In this document: piece after piece, positions 21,173 through 34,146 of the stretch
Numbering within the stretch: the stretch's first letter is position 1
Layout of the letters: every line of letters begins with the position of its first letter
Assembly (NCBI GenBank): GCA_020055645.1
Contig: CM034549.1
Span: forward strand, 22,217,930 to 22,281,929
Direction: 5' to 3'
Length of the DNA stretch: 64,000 bases
DNA from: Tomocerus qinae
Taxonomy: Eukaryota; Arthropoda; Collembola; Entomobryomorpha; Tomoceridae
Program-made: the position numbers and the translations under genes
The notes under the pieces: generated by a model
What the model saw: only the letters and a program-made list of their open reading frames with translations
Database searches by the model: none
What the model was told of the DNA's origin: nothing

Positions 21173-23939
21173 CTACATTATAATGTCAACATTACTGAAA
21201 GATATTATAATTTATGTTCCATATTTTGTCTCCAGCGCAGCCCATCTCACAACAATAATGTCCTGTTGTCATTTATTCCTGTGCTCATGCAAAATTCATA
21301 TTGTTATTCATCGGCACAGTCACTTTACCTTAATGGTCGCATGGTTAAGAACTTCCTGCCATGCTCCATCAAAATGAACATCCTTCGAGTATCTTTGTTC
21401 AGCTACTGTTACAGTATGTTTAGCAGCCTGATGGATATCTGAAATTAAATATCCTCATTATCTTTTCACGAACCATTAATGCAATTAGCACTTGCCTCAG
21501 CGAAATAACACAAAAATTAACTCCTATCTCCGGTGGCCCCAGTTTCTATTCAGAACTATATAGACCTTTTACTTTTATCTTTATCACCATACTTTAACTA
21601 CGAATATTAAGAATATGCACAATTGATTAAGTTTGTAGATAAATGCGTATGATATCACAGTTTAAACTTTGAGATTTTAAAACTACAGTAAATGCACAAG
21701 AATATTATAACCATAATACATTATTATATAAACTGCTGCCTGAAGCTATTCCATTACTTGGCTAAAATTCATGACGGGAATTATATATAGTACTAACAGA
21801 TATCGTTTTGAGACTATTAATATGTCATAAATACGAAAAGATAGTATAAAGAATGAGTTTTGTTGCGAAAGTTGGAAAATAATCATGATAGTTGACAATT
21901 GTATGAACATATGGGGATTTAAGCATTACCATTAGCTCTTTGAAATTGTACTGCGGCATCAAGGCACTTTTTGTGTAAAAGATCGGCTGCTGATTTGGCA
22001 TTATAGAAAGGTCTCGCCTTGTCGATGGAACTTCCCAGACGTCTTATCATCTTTTCCAACTCCCCACTCCTTTGACTGAGCAAAAGTCTGAATTGTCCAT
22101 TGGCTTCCTACAATTTATTCAAAACGCAACACATTGTTGAAATGGTCCATAGAATATTTTATCTGCATACACACTCAAATACATCTCAATCTCAATTCAG
22201 TTCTTCTTCAACGCATTCAACGCGGAAAAGTTTATCTACATTGCACTCAATTCGTAATAACAGTTAGGTAATACTATGACAAGGACCGCCAACGTTACCG
22301 CTACAGACTCACTTTGGCTTCCAGCATCCACATAATCTCATGACGGTTTAATTTATGACCAAAAGGATTATAATATCTCTTCTGCTTTTCCTATCGCATG
22401 GGCATTCATCATCCCAGGCAACTCGCATTCACAGCAGTCCATGATCTGAGCAGGAAAAGCACCAGTTGGCTTATGCTAACATTCACGCCAAACTAAACTA
22501 CTTAGGTACCTATCTAAAGACTCAGCATTAACTCTCTCTGGCAATGGCATCTCCAAGAGTGGGAGAGCTAACAGAGTCTCCAGTCACAAAGTCGGTTTTT
22601 CTCCCGTCTAACAATGTCTATAGCACAGAAAACGAAATCGTAGCTAGAATCGTGCAAATAGTGAAATGCAAAAGTACAAATAGTAACAGTACTTCAAAAA
22701 CATTCTTCCTTAAGGCTATCTGCGTTGTATTGCCAGTAAAATCAAAAGTACCTCACTCTCCCTCACCTATATATAAATAGTTATACATTATACTATTACT
22801 TTTCGTCCTTCTTTCAACTACACGTTGGTTGGGTACCCCTGGAAAACTGGAATCCTCTCAATTTTTCCAGGATGCACTTTTGGTAAGTAGAATAGATAGT
22901 AAAGTAGCTATAGATTATGTACTATACTAAACATACTTTTAATACAGTCCACTCAACTTTAACACGAGCAGCTGAGCTCACTTCCACTTCCCCCCATTCT
23001 AAGCATTTTCGCATAATGCTATCAGACTCAATCCTACCTCATCCTCATCTCATCCCATAATACACTAAACTTAATGGACACTACAGCGACAATAGGATTG
23101 CTAGTGTTGAGCAAATTTAATACCAAATTCTTGGAATCCCCCCAAAGCCTTTTTCATCGTGATCATACTCCAGCCAGAAAGTCGAGTTCTGAAGGGTTGA
23201 GTGAGTAAGAAGATGAGATCTCCATTCTAAATATATCTTGGCGATTTATTCTAAATTCATTATGCATACAGAATGTTTAAAACAGCTAGTAAAATACGGG
23301 GAAATTGAATTTCACTAAATCCAGGGAAGTAATTAAAATTCTTTCCTGGATTCGCACCAAACTGGGATTTGGTTGGACTTTGGGGCGATCTCAGTATAAA
23401 TCATGTTCCTTTATAGATACTTATACCACAAGAGTCCTTGCAAAATGAGCCATATAACCGATTCACACGCTCGTCCAGTCACCATAATTCCGTCTGATCA
23501 TAAAAATATAATGACAATCATAAAAGCGGTAAAGTAATCCCAAAAAGCTTACATCTAATTCCTTCTCCAATTTGTTAATTTCGTCCGTGGCACTATTGAG
23601 CTTTTCTAGTTCCACCTGGGAGAAAAAAGAAAATGAGCTTATAGTAGCGGCGGGTTCCAATATCCATTTTCAGAAATTCGCACAGTGTATAATAATAACG
23701 GCGCTATTATGTCAAAATTATGAACTGGTACATACATTTTCCCTGAACATAAAAATGTTTTTTTCCACTCCAGTCATAAAATAATGGTAAATGAAGACTT
23801 ACGTGAATTCTCGGGTCGAGGTCATCTGCTCCTCCTGCTGTGTCCATGGATCTGTCATCGCTTGCTTCCACTTGTTCTTCTGAAGTTAAGAGCTGAACTA
23901 CATTACTGGCCAAGTCCAACCGAGTTAAAGTCCTTTGTG
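20837..23939 (-). CDS. pcs: SH3BP5/parcas-family protein (Rab11 exchange factor type), five visible exons
   Basis: Minus-strand exons in order: 23939-23803, 23615-23553, 22107-21930, 21438-21329, 21172-20837 (stop at 20839-20837). The protein is almost all coiled coil. Recognisable family blocks are DDLDPRIHVELEKLNSATDE, KARPFYNAKSAADLLHKKCL, then FDGAWQEVLNHATIK and LEMISEEIHRKR. SH3BP5 and worm REI-1 are nucleotide-exchange factors for Rab11; Drosophila parcas acts in germline and muscle development. About 274 residues are visible. The protein stops soon after the coiled-coil core, so the long low-complexity tail of the vertebrate protein is absent. The N-terminus is unsettled: the first exon begins with two bases of a split codon, so an upstream exon probably exists. 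A less likely start is the in-frame ATG at 23847-23845. Confidence 0.9.
21329..21438 (-). CDS. pcs: SH3BP5-like exon: FDGAWQEVLNHAT
   Basis: 110 nt between acceptor tttcag and donor gtaaag (minus strand). Encodes DIHQAAKHTVTVAEQRYSKD, then VHFDGAWQEVLNHATIK. FDxAWQE-LNHAT is among the most conserved strings of the family. Confidence 0.94.
21930..22107 (-). CDS. pcs: SH3BP5-like exon: first coiled coil
   Basis: 178 nt between acceptor attgtag and donor gtaatg (minus strand). Encodes EANGQFRLLLSQRSGELEKM, RRLGSSIDKARPFYNAKSAA and KCLDAAVQFQRAN. The KARPFY-AK-AA pattern matches the family's K-PY-EAR segment. Confidence 0.92.
22108..23552 (-). other. SH3BP5-like intron, 1.4 kb
   Basis: No coding signal. 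The open frame at 22544-22780 (+) has no recognisable product. Confidence 0.75.
23553..23615 (-). CDS. pcs: SH3BP5-like exon: VELEKLNSATDEINKLE
   Basis: 63 nt, 21 codons, bounded by tctcccag and gtaagc on the minus strand. Encodes VELEKLNSATDEINKLEKEL plus D, the start of the first long coiled coil. Confidence 0.92.
23803..23939 (-). CDS. pcs: SH3BP5-like exon: acidic N-terminal region
   Basis: Donor gtaagt on the minus strand is clear. Reads QRTLTRLDLASNVVQLL, then an acidic stretch and DDLDPRIH. DPRI directly before the ELEKLN block of the next exon is diagnostic for the family. The upstream edge (acceptor ttttaag) is inferred from an in-frame TAA just beyond it. Confidence 0.75.
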
Positions 23940-26498
23940 CTTAAAATGCCAGTCAGGTGAGAGAGAGAGTTACCTACCTAATAGCATAGTGTTGAACTAT
24001 TTAAGTAGAAAAGTGTCTTTTCCCTAAAAGTTTCTTTGTGTTTGAGGATAAAATAGTGTCACAACTTAACTTTTCCTGTCCTTAATTTCTATAATCAAAA
24101 ATAATTCACAAAAACTCTTTTAGAAGAGTGCTAAAAAATGTGACCAGGGAGATTGTTACTTATATCCTTTGTTAACCTTTGTTTTCGATCAGATGTTTGT
24201 TATTGTTTATATCAGTCTTGTATGTATTAAAACACTAGCTACAATCGATACCAGTTGGCTATGAATTAATTATTTTGTAAGTGTATAAAAATATTAAGTA
24301 GATTCTTCAGGGGAAAAGTGTTAAAAACAGAAAGAGGATGAGCACTTAAAGGTGATACAAAGCAACTTTCAAAATTGGCACAGAAACCTACTGACCCTGC
24401 TGAAAACTTGGGAAATGTTCTTATGCGAGCTTTGGGCAAAGAGCTTTGGCTTCAGTTTCCCATACTCTAGCATTACTTATTGCCTTGAATGTATGCTTAG
24501 GCTTAGCTTACACAGTTTTACCTTCCTATACATAAATTCCTTAACATACGCAACTAACATATACGTTGCTATAATTTATTATACTATCTATTTCTACAAT
24601 TTTATTACTTTAAACTATATATTTAAGTATCTTCTTGCATTCCTCTGTGCTTGCAGTTACGTTGTAGACCTATTCACATACATATTTCACATACCTTTAA
24701 GAGCATTATGTATCTAATAGACCTATTTTACTACTCCTAAGTAAATATCATCATGTTTTACGGCTAACACTTAAATACAGATACCTAAATGCATTCCCAT
24801 TATCAGGAAATATTACAGTGGCCGTTGGCAGTCCATGGTATTGTGGTATTTCCTACGTTTTAAATTGCTCCTATTTATAGCTAATAAACTAAGTTCAGAA
24901 TATTCAATTGTCTCGTCTTCTACGTCAACGTGTTTTGTAATGCAATCAACTCTTGCTCTCACTCACTCTGATATCTTCCATTATTATTATATCTTCCTTC
25001 CTTTTTGCATAACTGTTATACTTCACTCCTTTGTGTTTCACTAATACTTACCCAACCTGCATAAATTTCTTGTTTACATAATGCTACACTTAACTGCGCA
25101 AGAGAATCCAGTTACACTACATCTCCCTTCTAACTATTACGAAGCATGAACCTATATTTTGCTTAAGTAGCATTAATACTATTATGCATTTCGCTGACTA
25201 CTTCATTTTATCATAGACCTTAGATCTTTTTCCTTCTAAAACGAAGTACCATTTTATCGATTTTGTTTACCCTTTAATTAAGGTAGACTTCTGAATTTTT
25301 TGAACAAAGCAGCTTAATTTATATGCTACTTAATTTATGTACTTTTTCATATCTCAAGCTCAAATTGCATTTACTATAAAATAGTACAAGAATAGCTATA
25401 CATATACATTTCTTTCATGTTGTAGGACATTTTGATGCTCTGGAACATTAATCATTATTATGAGACATATTTGAAGAGGAAAAATAGGTAAATTGTTGTC
25501 AACTAAAATAATTATTTCATTGTACTGTGTAACTGATGCATTAGCATACTTATGCAAGAGTTCGTCTTCATCAGGAAGTAAGCAAGTACATAATCCGTAA
25601 GTATTTGTGTATCGCGCCATTCTTTGCCCTGCATAATGTAAATATTTAATAACGTTTGTTTATATACGTTTTATTGCTGCATATGAAATTGTGTTTTAGC
25701 AGTATTCATATATTGGAGTTTTTAGAGTGAGTGAACGTAATGATGTAAATGTGCTCATGTATGTATGTGCATAAATAAAATAAAACTGGCTTACTTACAA
25801 GTAAGTAGAGCTAAGTTTATCGAGTCGTATTTCTCTGTGCACTTTGTTCCTGTCGGTCTTTTATTGTATTATTAGTTCTGACATTGTGCATTGTGCAATA
25901 GAATGTTAAATAATGTGTTAAATGATATTGCCATTGTGTTTTTCCATATCCATCGAGCAGTAGCAGTAGACGAGACTGTGCATTTGAAGATGAAGCTATA
26001 TGAAATGGAAGAATTCCGGGTTTTCTCACTTTGAGAGGAGAGAGTTGAGTAAAACAATAAACATGACATGATTCTGTAAGACGTAAATGGGAGCTGACGC
26101 TTTTTGGGCGTTGATGATACTTTATGCAGTTTAGTTTCATTTGGGTGGTTTGGTCAGAGAGAGTATTGAAGTGAGGGAGTTTAGAGAAGACAGTCAGGTT
26201 TCCTAGTGGTTGGGTTTGGTTAGAGTACCTATTTTCATGTCAGGAGAAACTAGCCGAGTCTTAAGTTACCCTTAATGGTCTTAGAGTGGCATGACACAGT
26301 TCATAGGAAAGTTAAGAGAAAGACTGGAGTAAACTAAACTGCCGGACGAGAATCACTCCACTTCTCCACTCGTGGAGAAAGTTCTTCTGGCCTGGAGTAA
26401 GTAGTAGCAGACTCTTGTATCTATATAGAGTCGTGTGTAATGGATAGGGGAAGGGAGTTAGGGTCACATTGTATGTAATATCTATCTTTTAATGTAAG

Positions 26499-26518
26499 TA
26501 GGTAGGTAGTCCTACCTA
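26499..26518. repeat. Short hairpin TAGGTAGG-4-CCTACCTA
   Basis: Perfect 8-bp stem with a tagt loop, in the intergenic region. Confidence 0.8.
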
Positions 26519-29500
26519 TTTCTTCTTTTTTACGTATAACAGTTACAGTCGTGGGTATTGCGACTTATTGTAACTGTATCATGGAAGGAGAGAAAGAGTC
26601 CGTTTGTACTATGTAGGTTTAAGCTAGTTCATTTTCTTTCCTTTAGTTACTTGTCTGGTTTGGTTTGGCAGTGCAATAGCTCGAGTCTCTCTTTCACTCA
26701 CTCTGTCTAGCTATTTGCCACACTTTCTCCTTGGCAGCAGTATTTCACTGTAAACTTGTACGTGTGTAGGTAGATAGTATGTTATGTAGTAGTACATGGG
26801 AAAGAATAGAATGGAAGGTGAGAAGAAGTTTTGAGAGGCCAAGGCAGCAGAGAGACGTTGTTCCTTGCTCTAATGTAACGAACGGTGTGAGCTCAAGTTG
26901 TACGCAGTAAACTAAACTAAAGTAACCGACTGCTGGAGTGGATTGGATTGGCATCGCATACAGAATAGCCTTTTCCATCTCTCCGTTTACACAGTCTGTA
27001 ACTATACATTTATTTATACCTTTCTTATATACACAGAGTAGAGATTGGTGAAAGTATGTCGTTTCCCTTTTTCTTAACCCTATCACTATCAACATTCTTT
27101 CACATTGTAAAAAATAGCGTATCTGTCATAGAAGTGTCTTGTCTCTCCCATAATAACAATATAGACTAGTACTCCCAACCTAAAATATCAACCTGGAATG
27201 ACAGCTACCGTCCTGCTAGTCCTACCTACCCTAATATCCTAGCAATCAGCACTGAAATTCTTTCGTGGAGAGAAAGTCGGACTTGACTGGACTCTTCCTT
27301 TTACTATACTGTAAATCTAACGGAAAGACACAGACACGAAATGCAGTAGTTACGTACTAACACTTTGACTATGTGTGTGTAGAATGCAGAAGAATTGGAT
27401 GGTGTTGATGGTGGTTGGTCCTTGGTTTTGTTCAGCTTGTTCTGAATGTAGTTCCTACTTTCAATTTCATGTCTGCATGTATAGTGTACAGAATTTTCTG
27501 TTGTTACACATAATATGTATATCTATGATTATGAGAAAAGTTAAAGGGAACCACATGGGGATAAGGAAATCTTGTTGGAAAGATAGGAACTAGTAGACAA
27601 ATATCGTAACGCATTTAGTACTCTCCCTACTACGATTGCATAGCGTAACATTCACCAAGGCTTTCTAACACACACACACAATGAACAAAACTATTCTGGT
27701 GGCAGTATTTCAAGTATACAAGTCTAACAAAGACTGTAATAGCCATGCCACACACACAGTGCAAATTGTAAGTGCATACCTTCATGTCGGAGTATACATA
27801 AGTAGGCTAAGGCCCAGACCTTTACATTATTATAAGACACGTAGTAATGGCATTGCATGCAGTAAAGACAGGGGAAAGCCAAACCGAATAAACCCACAGC
27901 TACGTACGATGACTTGCTGGCCTTAGAAACCAAGGAGTCGGGCACCAGAGTGATCTCAATCCACTAGTGAAGTATCTTAGTGTATACAGTATGGTAAAAA
28001 ACATCACCATACACCGTACTTTCTCTGCATTTCAACGAAGATCTCATCAACTTTCACCATAATAAAATTTCGTTTGGTATTGTGAAAAGCCTGGAGAAAG
28101 GTAAGTGAAAGTTTTATTGAATATTGGTACGGGTATGGAGAAAGTGCAGTGTGTTTTGATTTTCTTTACATACTGTATTCAGTAAATGCACAGCAATCCC
28201 TTAGACTATTGGCTTCTTGTGGTTTACCCTTCGTCGGGTCTTGTTTTGTTTTTGTCTTTAGTAGTATTGCCGGCTTTCAGAATGTCTTGCCTAGTGGGCT
28301 TTATAGGAATTTACGGACAAAGGTGGAGAGAAATAAGAAGTGAGAAATTTCGGGATGAAAAACACAAAAGCCATTGAACCAAGGAGGTTGGAGGAACTAA
28401 TGAATGTGGGTACTGGGTATTAGGAATTAGGAGGTAAGATATGTGTGTATAGAGACATGGAGAGATTCGAAAAGTAAATACCTTCTTCCCATTAGGTGTA
28501 TAGTAACTAATACTACCACACCGCCTGCAGACTCCCTTTCTAATAAAGACGGCGCGGAGGCAATGAAGGCAATACAGATAAACGATCCAACTTCGAATCA
28601 AGTGCGACTATGGGAAAATGGAGAAGGAAATGATGAAAAAGATACACAAAAGTACAATGCCTACTCACGATACGACAGTTAATGTATTACATTAGGTAGC
28701 TTTTCAAATACATGCATGAACTGCTACACCAATCTTCACATCCTTCTACACATTGCCTCTCACACTGAATAGGGATGCCTTTGTATACAACATTTCCCTA
28801 TTCACCCGTCTACCAATGATCTTATCTCCTTCAAATGCAAACTTTATTCACTGTTTACGGCGGAAACACATTTATACATGAATAAATGTACATAGTACAT
28901 TGTTAGTTCCGAATTGCTTTCTAGCACGTGTATAGATCCTGCATACTGCTACTTAAAACTATTACTTTCTACATAACTATTTCTATTACCGAATCTTTTT
29001 ACCTCTTTTAAGCGAGCAGAGCGATTTTGTTAAAGGGAAATATATAACTTCAACAAATAAAACGCATTTTCCTGAACTGTTAGGTGAAGACGTCCGGATT
29101 ATTTTGGTCACCCAACCTCTTTTCAGTGAAGGAAGAAGAATGCGTTTCATTTTGTATGAAGCAACGAAAATATTTTCAATGTTTAGGTGCGAAGTCGTAA
29201 AATTTACATTAAGGTGAAAGTGATGTTTCGTGTAAATAAAATTTCTCTATATGTAGTAGCATTTCACTCCGTAATATTCGTAATGCACCAACTTGAATAT
29301 TCCTAATATAAGAAACTAAGTTCTAAATTGTAGTGTTTCATTATATACAATAATTCATTATATAACAAGTATATAGTCAATAAGAACTAATAGTTGGCAT
29401 TAATGCATAGATAGCTGTATATTTTACAGGAAGAAAGTAAAGGATTTGAGAAAATAACTAACGACCTATCCGTACGTAATGTATAGCCTAATATTGTCTT

Positions 29501-32500
29501 AAGAAGGGTGGAGTTGATAAGTGCGTTCCATGGACCGTATTATATAATGTAGTGTACAAGCCAAAAGAAATGAATGCAAAGGAGTGACATAATAATAGTT
29601 ATATACATACCAAATACCAACACAGTAAACGTTAAAAAGGAAATATATTATAGGGTAGAAAAGAAGAAAAATCCTTTCTTCGCAGGAATTCCAAGAGAGA
29701 AGAGAAAGAAGGGTAGGAAAGATAGCATTACTGGTTGGATACAACCAGTATTAGATCTACTACTTACTTTCTTCAAATCGAGTCAAGCTAAACCAAACGG
29801 AAGAGAAAGTCGAAGGAGAAAGGGAAGAAAAGCAATTGAACTGTGTTTACTCGTTTCAGTCACATCTATGCCTACTTTTTAAAGAAGTCCTCCACTACAA
29901 AATAGACTTATTCTTACTACAGCACATCTATGTACTTTTCGTCTTTGTGTCGACTATGTACATCTATACCTACACAATATGTCTGTACATTGGAACACCG
30001 TAAAGCTTCTAATAACGCTATCAGGCGTACCCAGAACGTTAAAAAGAAGTCATAGAGTACGTCCCTGCTATATCAGCATGTTATATCAATCACAAATGTT
30101 AATATTATTAATATAATATATTATATACGGAAGCACTTGAAAGGGTTTAATTAAACTGTTCCAAGTTCTTCTAGATTATTAATAGAGATTGGAGGCCATT
30201 AGTTATTCATAATTTATAATAGGGATATGAGAGACTATCAATTATCCATTGAAATATCTAAATCAGACCATTATTTTAAGTGGTTTTTTTGAAAAATTGA
30301 AATTGCCTACTTTTGAGTAAAAAATTTGTCTATTTTGATGACCTTTGTTGTCTGATACATCTTAGTTTAGCCCTAGAATATAGTTTGCAATTCAAATTTT
30401 AGCTCAGTCATTAGTTCATGTCCAGTAGACGTAGGAATGTACTAGGTTATTAGCAGTTTTACGGCACATGTTGGTACACCTATATATGTAGTAGACAAAA
30501 GTGTAGCGAACGGAAGGGAAGTACTTCTTATGACAGAATCAAGTGAAAGTAGTTTTTGACTCACATGTTGTATTAGTATTATTGTAGTATCTGTTGAGAT
30601 ATTACTTAGGCTAAGACGGAGAAAGTAGTGGGAATAATAGCGGCACACTACGTATCCTGAGATGATATACAAGCGTTGAAGAGCAATAGATTTTCCCAGT
30701 GTGAGAGAGCATTGTATTGTCAGGAAAGGCAAAAAAAGAATTTCTCCTTTCGTTTCAGTGGTGTTCAGTTTAAGGTTTCAAAACTCACACTCGTTGAAAA
30801 GTCAAGCGGAGTTAAGTAAAGTCAGAGTCAACAGAAGTGAACTCTTTTAAACTGCCGAAAACGCTGCTATCAAGTCAACTCTGTTTCATCTAGCTGTCTT
30901 TCTATTGTTCATTTTACTAGGTACAACGTTGTTTCACACACAATGCAAACACGGCTGTGAATTCGAGTGGGTTGGTTTGACTGAGGATATCTGTGACTTT
31001 TCTTCTAGTATTTGTATTGTATTTTATTGTATTTGTAGCCTGCCCATTGTAGTTGTATTGTATTTGTAGAGGAGAACAGAGAAAGCAAGGTAAAACCATG
31101 CTTTCCCCTACTTTTTCACTACAGTTACATAATACGCTACTAATATAGCGTTGTTGTATTGCATTGTCTGTGTGAACGTGGACTCCTCGTGCTCCTATTA
31201 TTACTACTCTTGCTCTTTTTATTTTATCTTTCTAAATGTATTTTGCACTTCACCTCACCCTTTATGCCATATGTACCCTACACTTCTGTTTGCTCATGAT
31301 ATCTTTTGTTATCTGAGCAAAATAATATTGAAGATATTACAAAGTAGGCAGCATAAAATAACACATTCCCATCTCATACTACAATTGTAACTTTTACATC
31401 TGGCCTATTACAGAGAAGACTGTAAACTACAATTTTTCTTTGTAGAAATATAAATAGAGAGTCTAACTTTAGTTTTAACTGCATGGGCTCTGGTGGATTC
31501 CATGTTAAGAGAAGTGAAAAGATGTAATGTATTGCTTTCTCTTTTCACATCCTTGAGTGTTAGTCTGCAGATGAGGAGGAAGCAAATGCAAGGTAAGGGA
31601 ATTTGTATATCCCTATATCTTGGAAGATAACACTAGAGGTAAGGGAACGCATGGGGAAAATAAGAACTCAACGACAAGAATAACTGATCGTGTTAACTTG
31701 GGTGAATGTGACAGGAAAAGTAAAGCTACTGCTGCATAACATTTTTAGAACTCTTTCCTGAATAACATAAACACTAGTACTAGAGTAGCAGTATAGCTAT
31801 GTAGTATAGGAAATAAGTAAACTTGTGTAGTTATCATATTATCAGTAGAAGCAGCACCATAATCCTCTCAAGTACACAACCAAGAATACAGCAACACTTA
31901 AGGAACTGCAATGTAATTTAAACCTGCTGCAGTTCGTAACATACAATGGGTACTCGAGAAAGCGAGAAATAATAGAATATTTGTTGTTATACCATAAGTA
32001 CAAGTATTACTGAAACAGTTTTCTGTATAAGTAAGTAATACAATGTTCAAATATATTATTTAAGTATACTTTCACAAATAAATATTTATTGTGTGCACAG
32101 CGCACACACTAACTGAACTGGACATTGTTAGACAACTAAGTTAGTCCCACAACAACAATGTTAAACCTTATGTAATGTATACAGAGATACTCAAGAGTTA
32201 TACTTATTTTACTACATTTTCAAAGAGAACCCACTACAGACGAAAAATAATACGGAAAATGAAACATTACAAAGCACAACTCACTCTACTTTCATTCTTC
32301 TCAACAGTCTATTATCATTCCCCTCTTCAGTGGAAACTACACATTTTTTATGCAAGCCCATACTAGGAAATACTTTTACTCTCCTTCTAAATAAACCATG
32401 TCAAATGCATGTAAAAAAGTAGAGATATAGTGATGTTTCGGGATATTACATAAAGATTTGCAGCGTATTTCTCTTAAAAACAATTTTGTAATCCCAATTT

Positions 32501-33914
32501 GGCTTAGGCCGACCTATCGAATAACCTTTCAAAAAACCTATCTTACTACATTCTACGATGTTGAGAACTAAACTTACATCGATTTTTGATTTTTGAACCA
32601 CGCCCACACAGGCCAATTTTGAATTTCCAATTTTATACATTTTCCAACTCGACAATCAACATTAATTTTCACCCATAAGTTAAGTTACATACAGAAAGTT
32701 TGAACTGATTCTGGCATACAGTCAGACGGACAGATCGGGCATTTTTATAAAGCAGCTACGCTATTTACAAAGCTACTAGGTAAATGCGATGAACAATTTG
32801 CAGTAACTAGATAGATGTTAAGAGCTTGCCTTCTAGCAATAGATGTGTGTAGTAGAATGTAAATTTTCCACACAGGTACCTATGTGACACTTATATCAAT
32901 TTAGACACTTTAGGCGTCCATACTACCTCAATAAAAATGTGGAGCAATAAAAATAAAACCGTGACACAGACACATGTTCCCAAAAGTAATAAAACCAAAG
33001 GCACGCTATATCAGGGCGCTCGCCTGAATATACAACGCTCTTTAATATTTTGTCAATTTTTGATTTTGATCATCGTTATGTACCTAGTTTCAAACTAATA
33101 TCTTTCAAAGTCAGTAGACCGAGTGTACCTATTTCCAATCACAAGCTATTTGCAAAGTTTCATCTACCTCCGCCAATGAGTATGAGAATTGTGGGACGAA
33201 CGGAGAGAATTTGCGGTGCTATTGGCTAATGTCTCACTATGAACGGGTATACCTGGTAATTTTCGGAAATATGCATATCTGTCAATGGTAACTATCACCC
33301 TATGCATTTTAGTACAATAGAATGGGGAAAACTGTCTGAAACCAAATACAAAGTCATGCATATATTCCTACTATGTGACCATAAAATGTTTGAGATGAGT
33401 CTAGGAGTCCACTTTAGTTTGCAGAGAGAGAGCCTGAAGAGATGTTATACGACAAAAGTTATATGGAGAAAGGAAGCAGTGACAAGAGAAATGGGAGACA
33501 AGATCAATGGAAAGTATTGTCTCCTTTCCTTCCTCTGTGAGCACATGTTTTGCCAACAATGAATTAACATGGCCTCCTTTCCTTAATAAACTTCAATAAA
33601 TGAAATGTAAGCACAGTCACCTCTATTATATGTGTCCCAATTCAAGTAGGCAATATCAGCGGTTGGATACTCTCATCATGTTTGTTTCCAATTCATAGCT
33701 ATATCTTACTATAGCATTTGCAAATGAGCAATGATTGTCATATCGTATTAGTTACCGTTAGTATTAAAACTCACTGGTATGTATTAAAATCGAAAATGTT
33801 CTTTTCAAAATAGGATCAACAATAGAATTTACTGTGAAGAATATTATTAAAATACCTTGAATCATTGGACACCTTCGATTCTCGAAATGGATATATTCAA
33901 TAACTCTATGTCTA

Positions 33915-33922
33915 GTATGCAG
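33915..33922. repeat. Left target-site duplication of the MITE (GTATGCAG)
   Basis: Eight bases identical to 34139-34146, directly abutting the CAAGGTA terminus. Confidence 0.8.
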
Positions 33923-34138
33923 CAAGGTACTTTAAATACGACGTAACAAGGTATGCTGATAGTGGGGATTGAAATTCACTGAAAACCACTTACGGGGGAA
34001 ATGTACAGGCGTCCCCATGCCATTGAGTAATGCTCTATGGCTCCTTCTCCTTTGATCCCCATTAGTGGTTCTCAGAGATTTTTTAAAAAACTATAAGCGT
34101 ACCTTGTTAGGTCGCCATGGTATTTAAGCTACCTTGGT
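33923..34138. mobile_element. Non-autonomous hAT-type MITE
   Basis: A 216-bp element with terminal inverted repeats starting CAAGGTA. The left end (CAAGGTACTTTAAATAC) and the complement of the right end (CAAGGTAGCTTAAATAC) match over about 35-40 bp with small gaps, and subterminal parts (AACCACT...) also pair, so the element is close to one long palindrome. It is flanked by identical 8-bp copies of GTATGCAG at 33915-33922 and 34139-34146. Eight-base target duplications and CA-starting ends are features of hAT transposons. It has no coding capacity. The clean duplication suggests a fairly recent insertion. Confidence 0.85.
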
Positions 34139-34146
34139 ATGCAGTA
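34139..34146. repeat. Right target-site duplication of the MITE (GTATGCAG)
   Basis: Eight bases identical to 33915-33922, directly after TACCTTG. Confidence 0.8.

Noticed and set aside
24352..24717. 121-codon open frame on +
   Set aside because: No ATG at its start, Phe/Leu/Tyr/Ile-rich low-complexity content typical of translated A+T-rich DNA.
32700..32760. cagtcagacggacagatcggg, and gtctgtcctcctgtcc near 55410, as LINE or SINE tails
   Set aside because: They recall the CAGACGGACAG strings near ends of some arthropod retroelements, but no reverse-transcriptase fragment, boundary or duplication could be seen.
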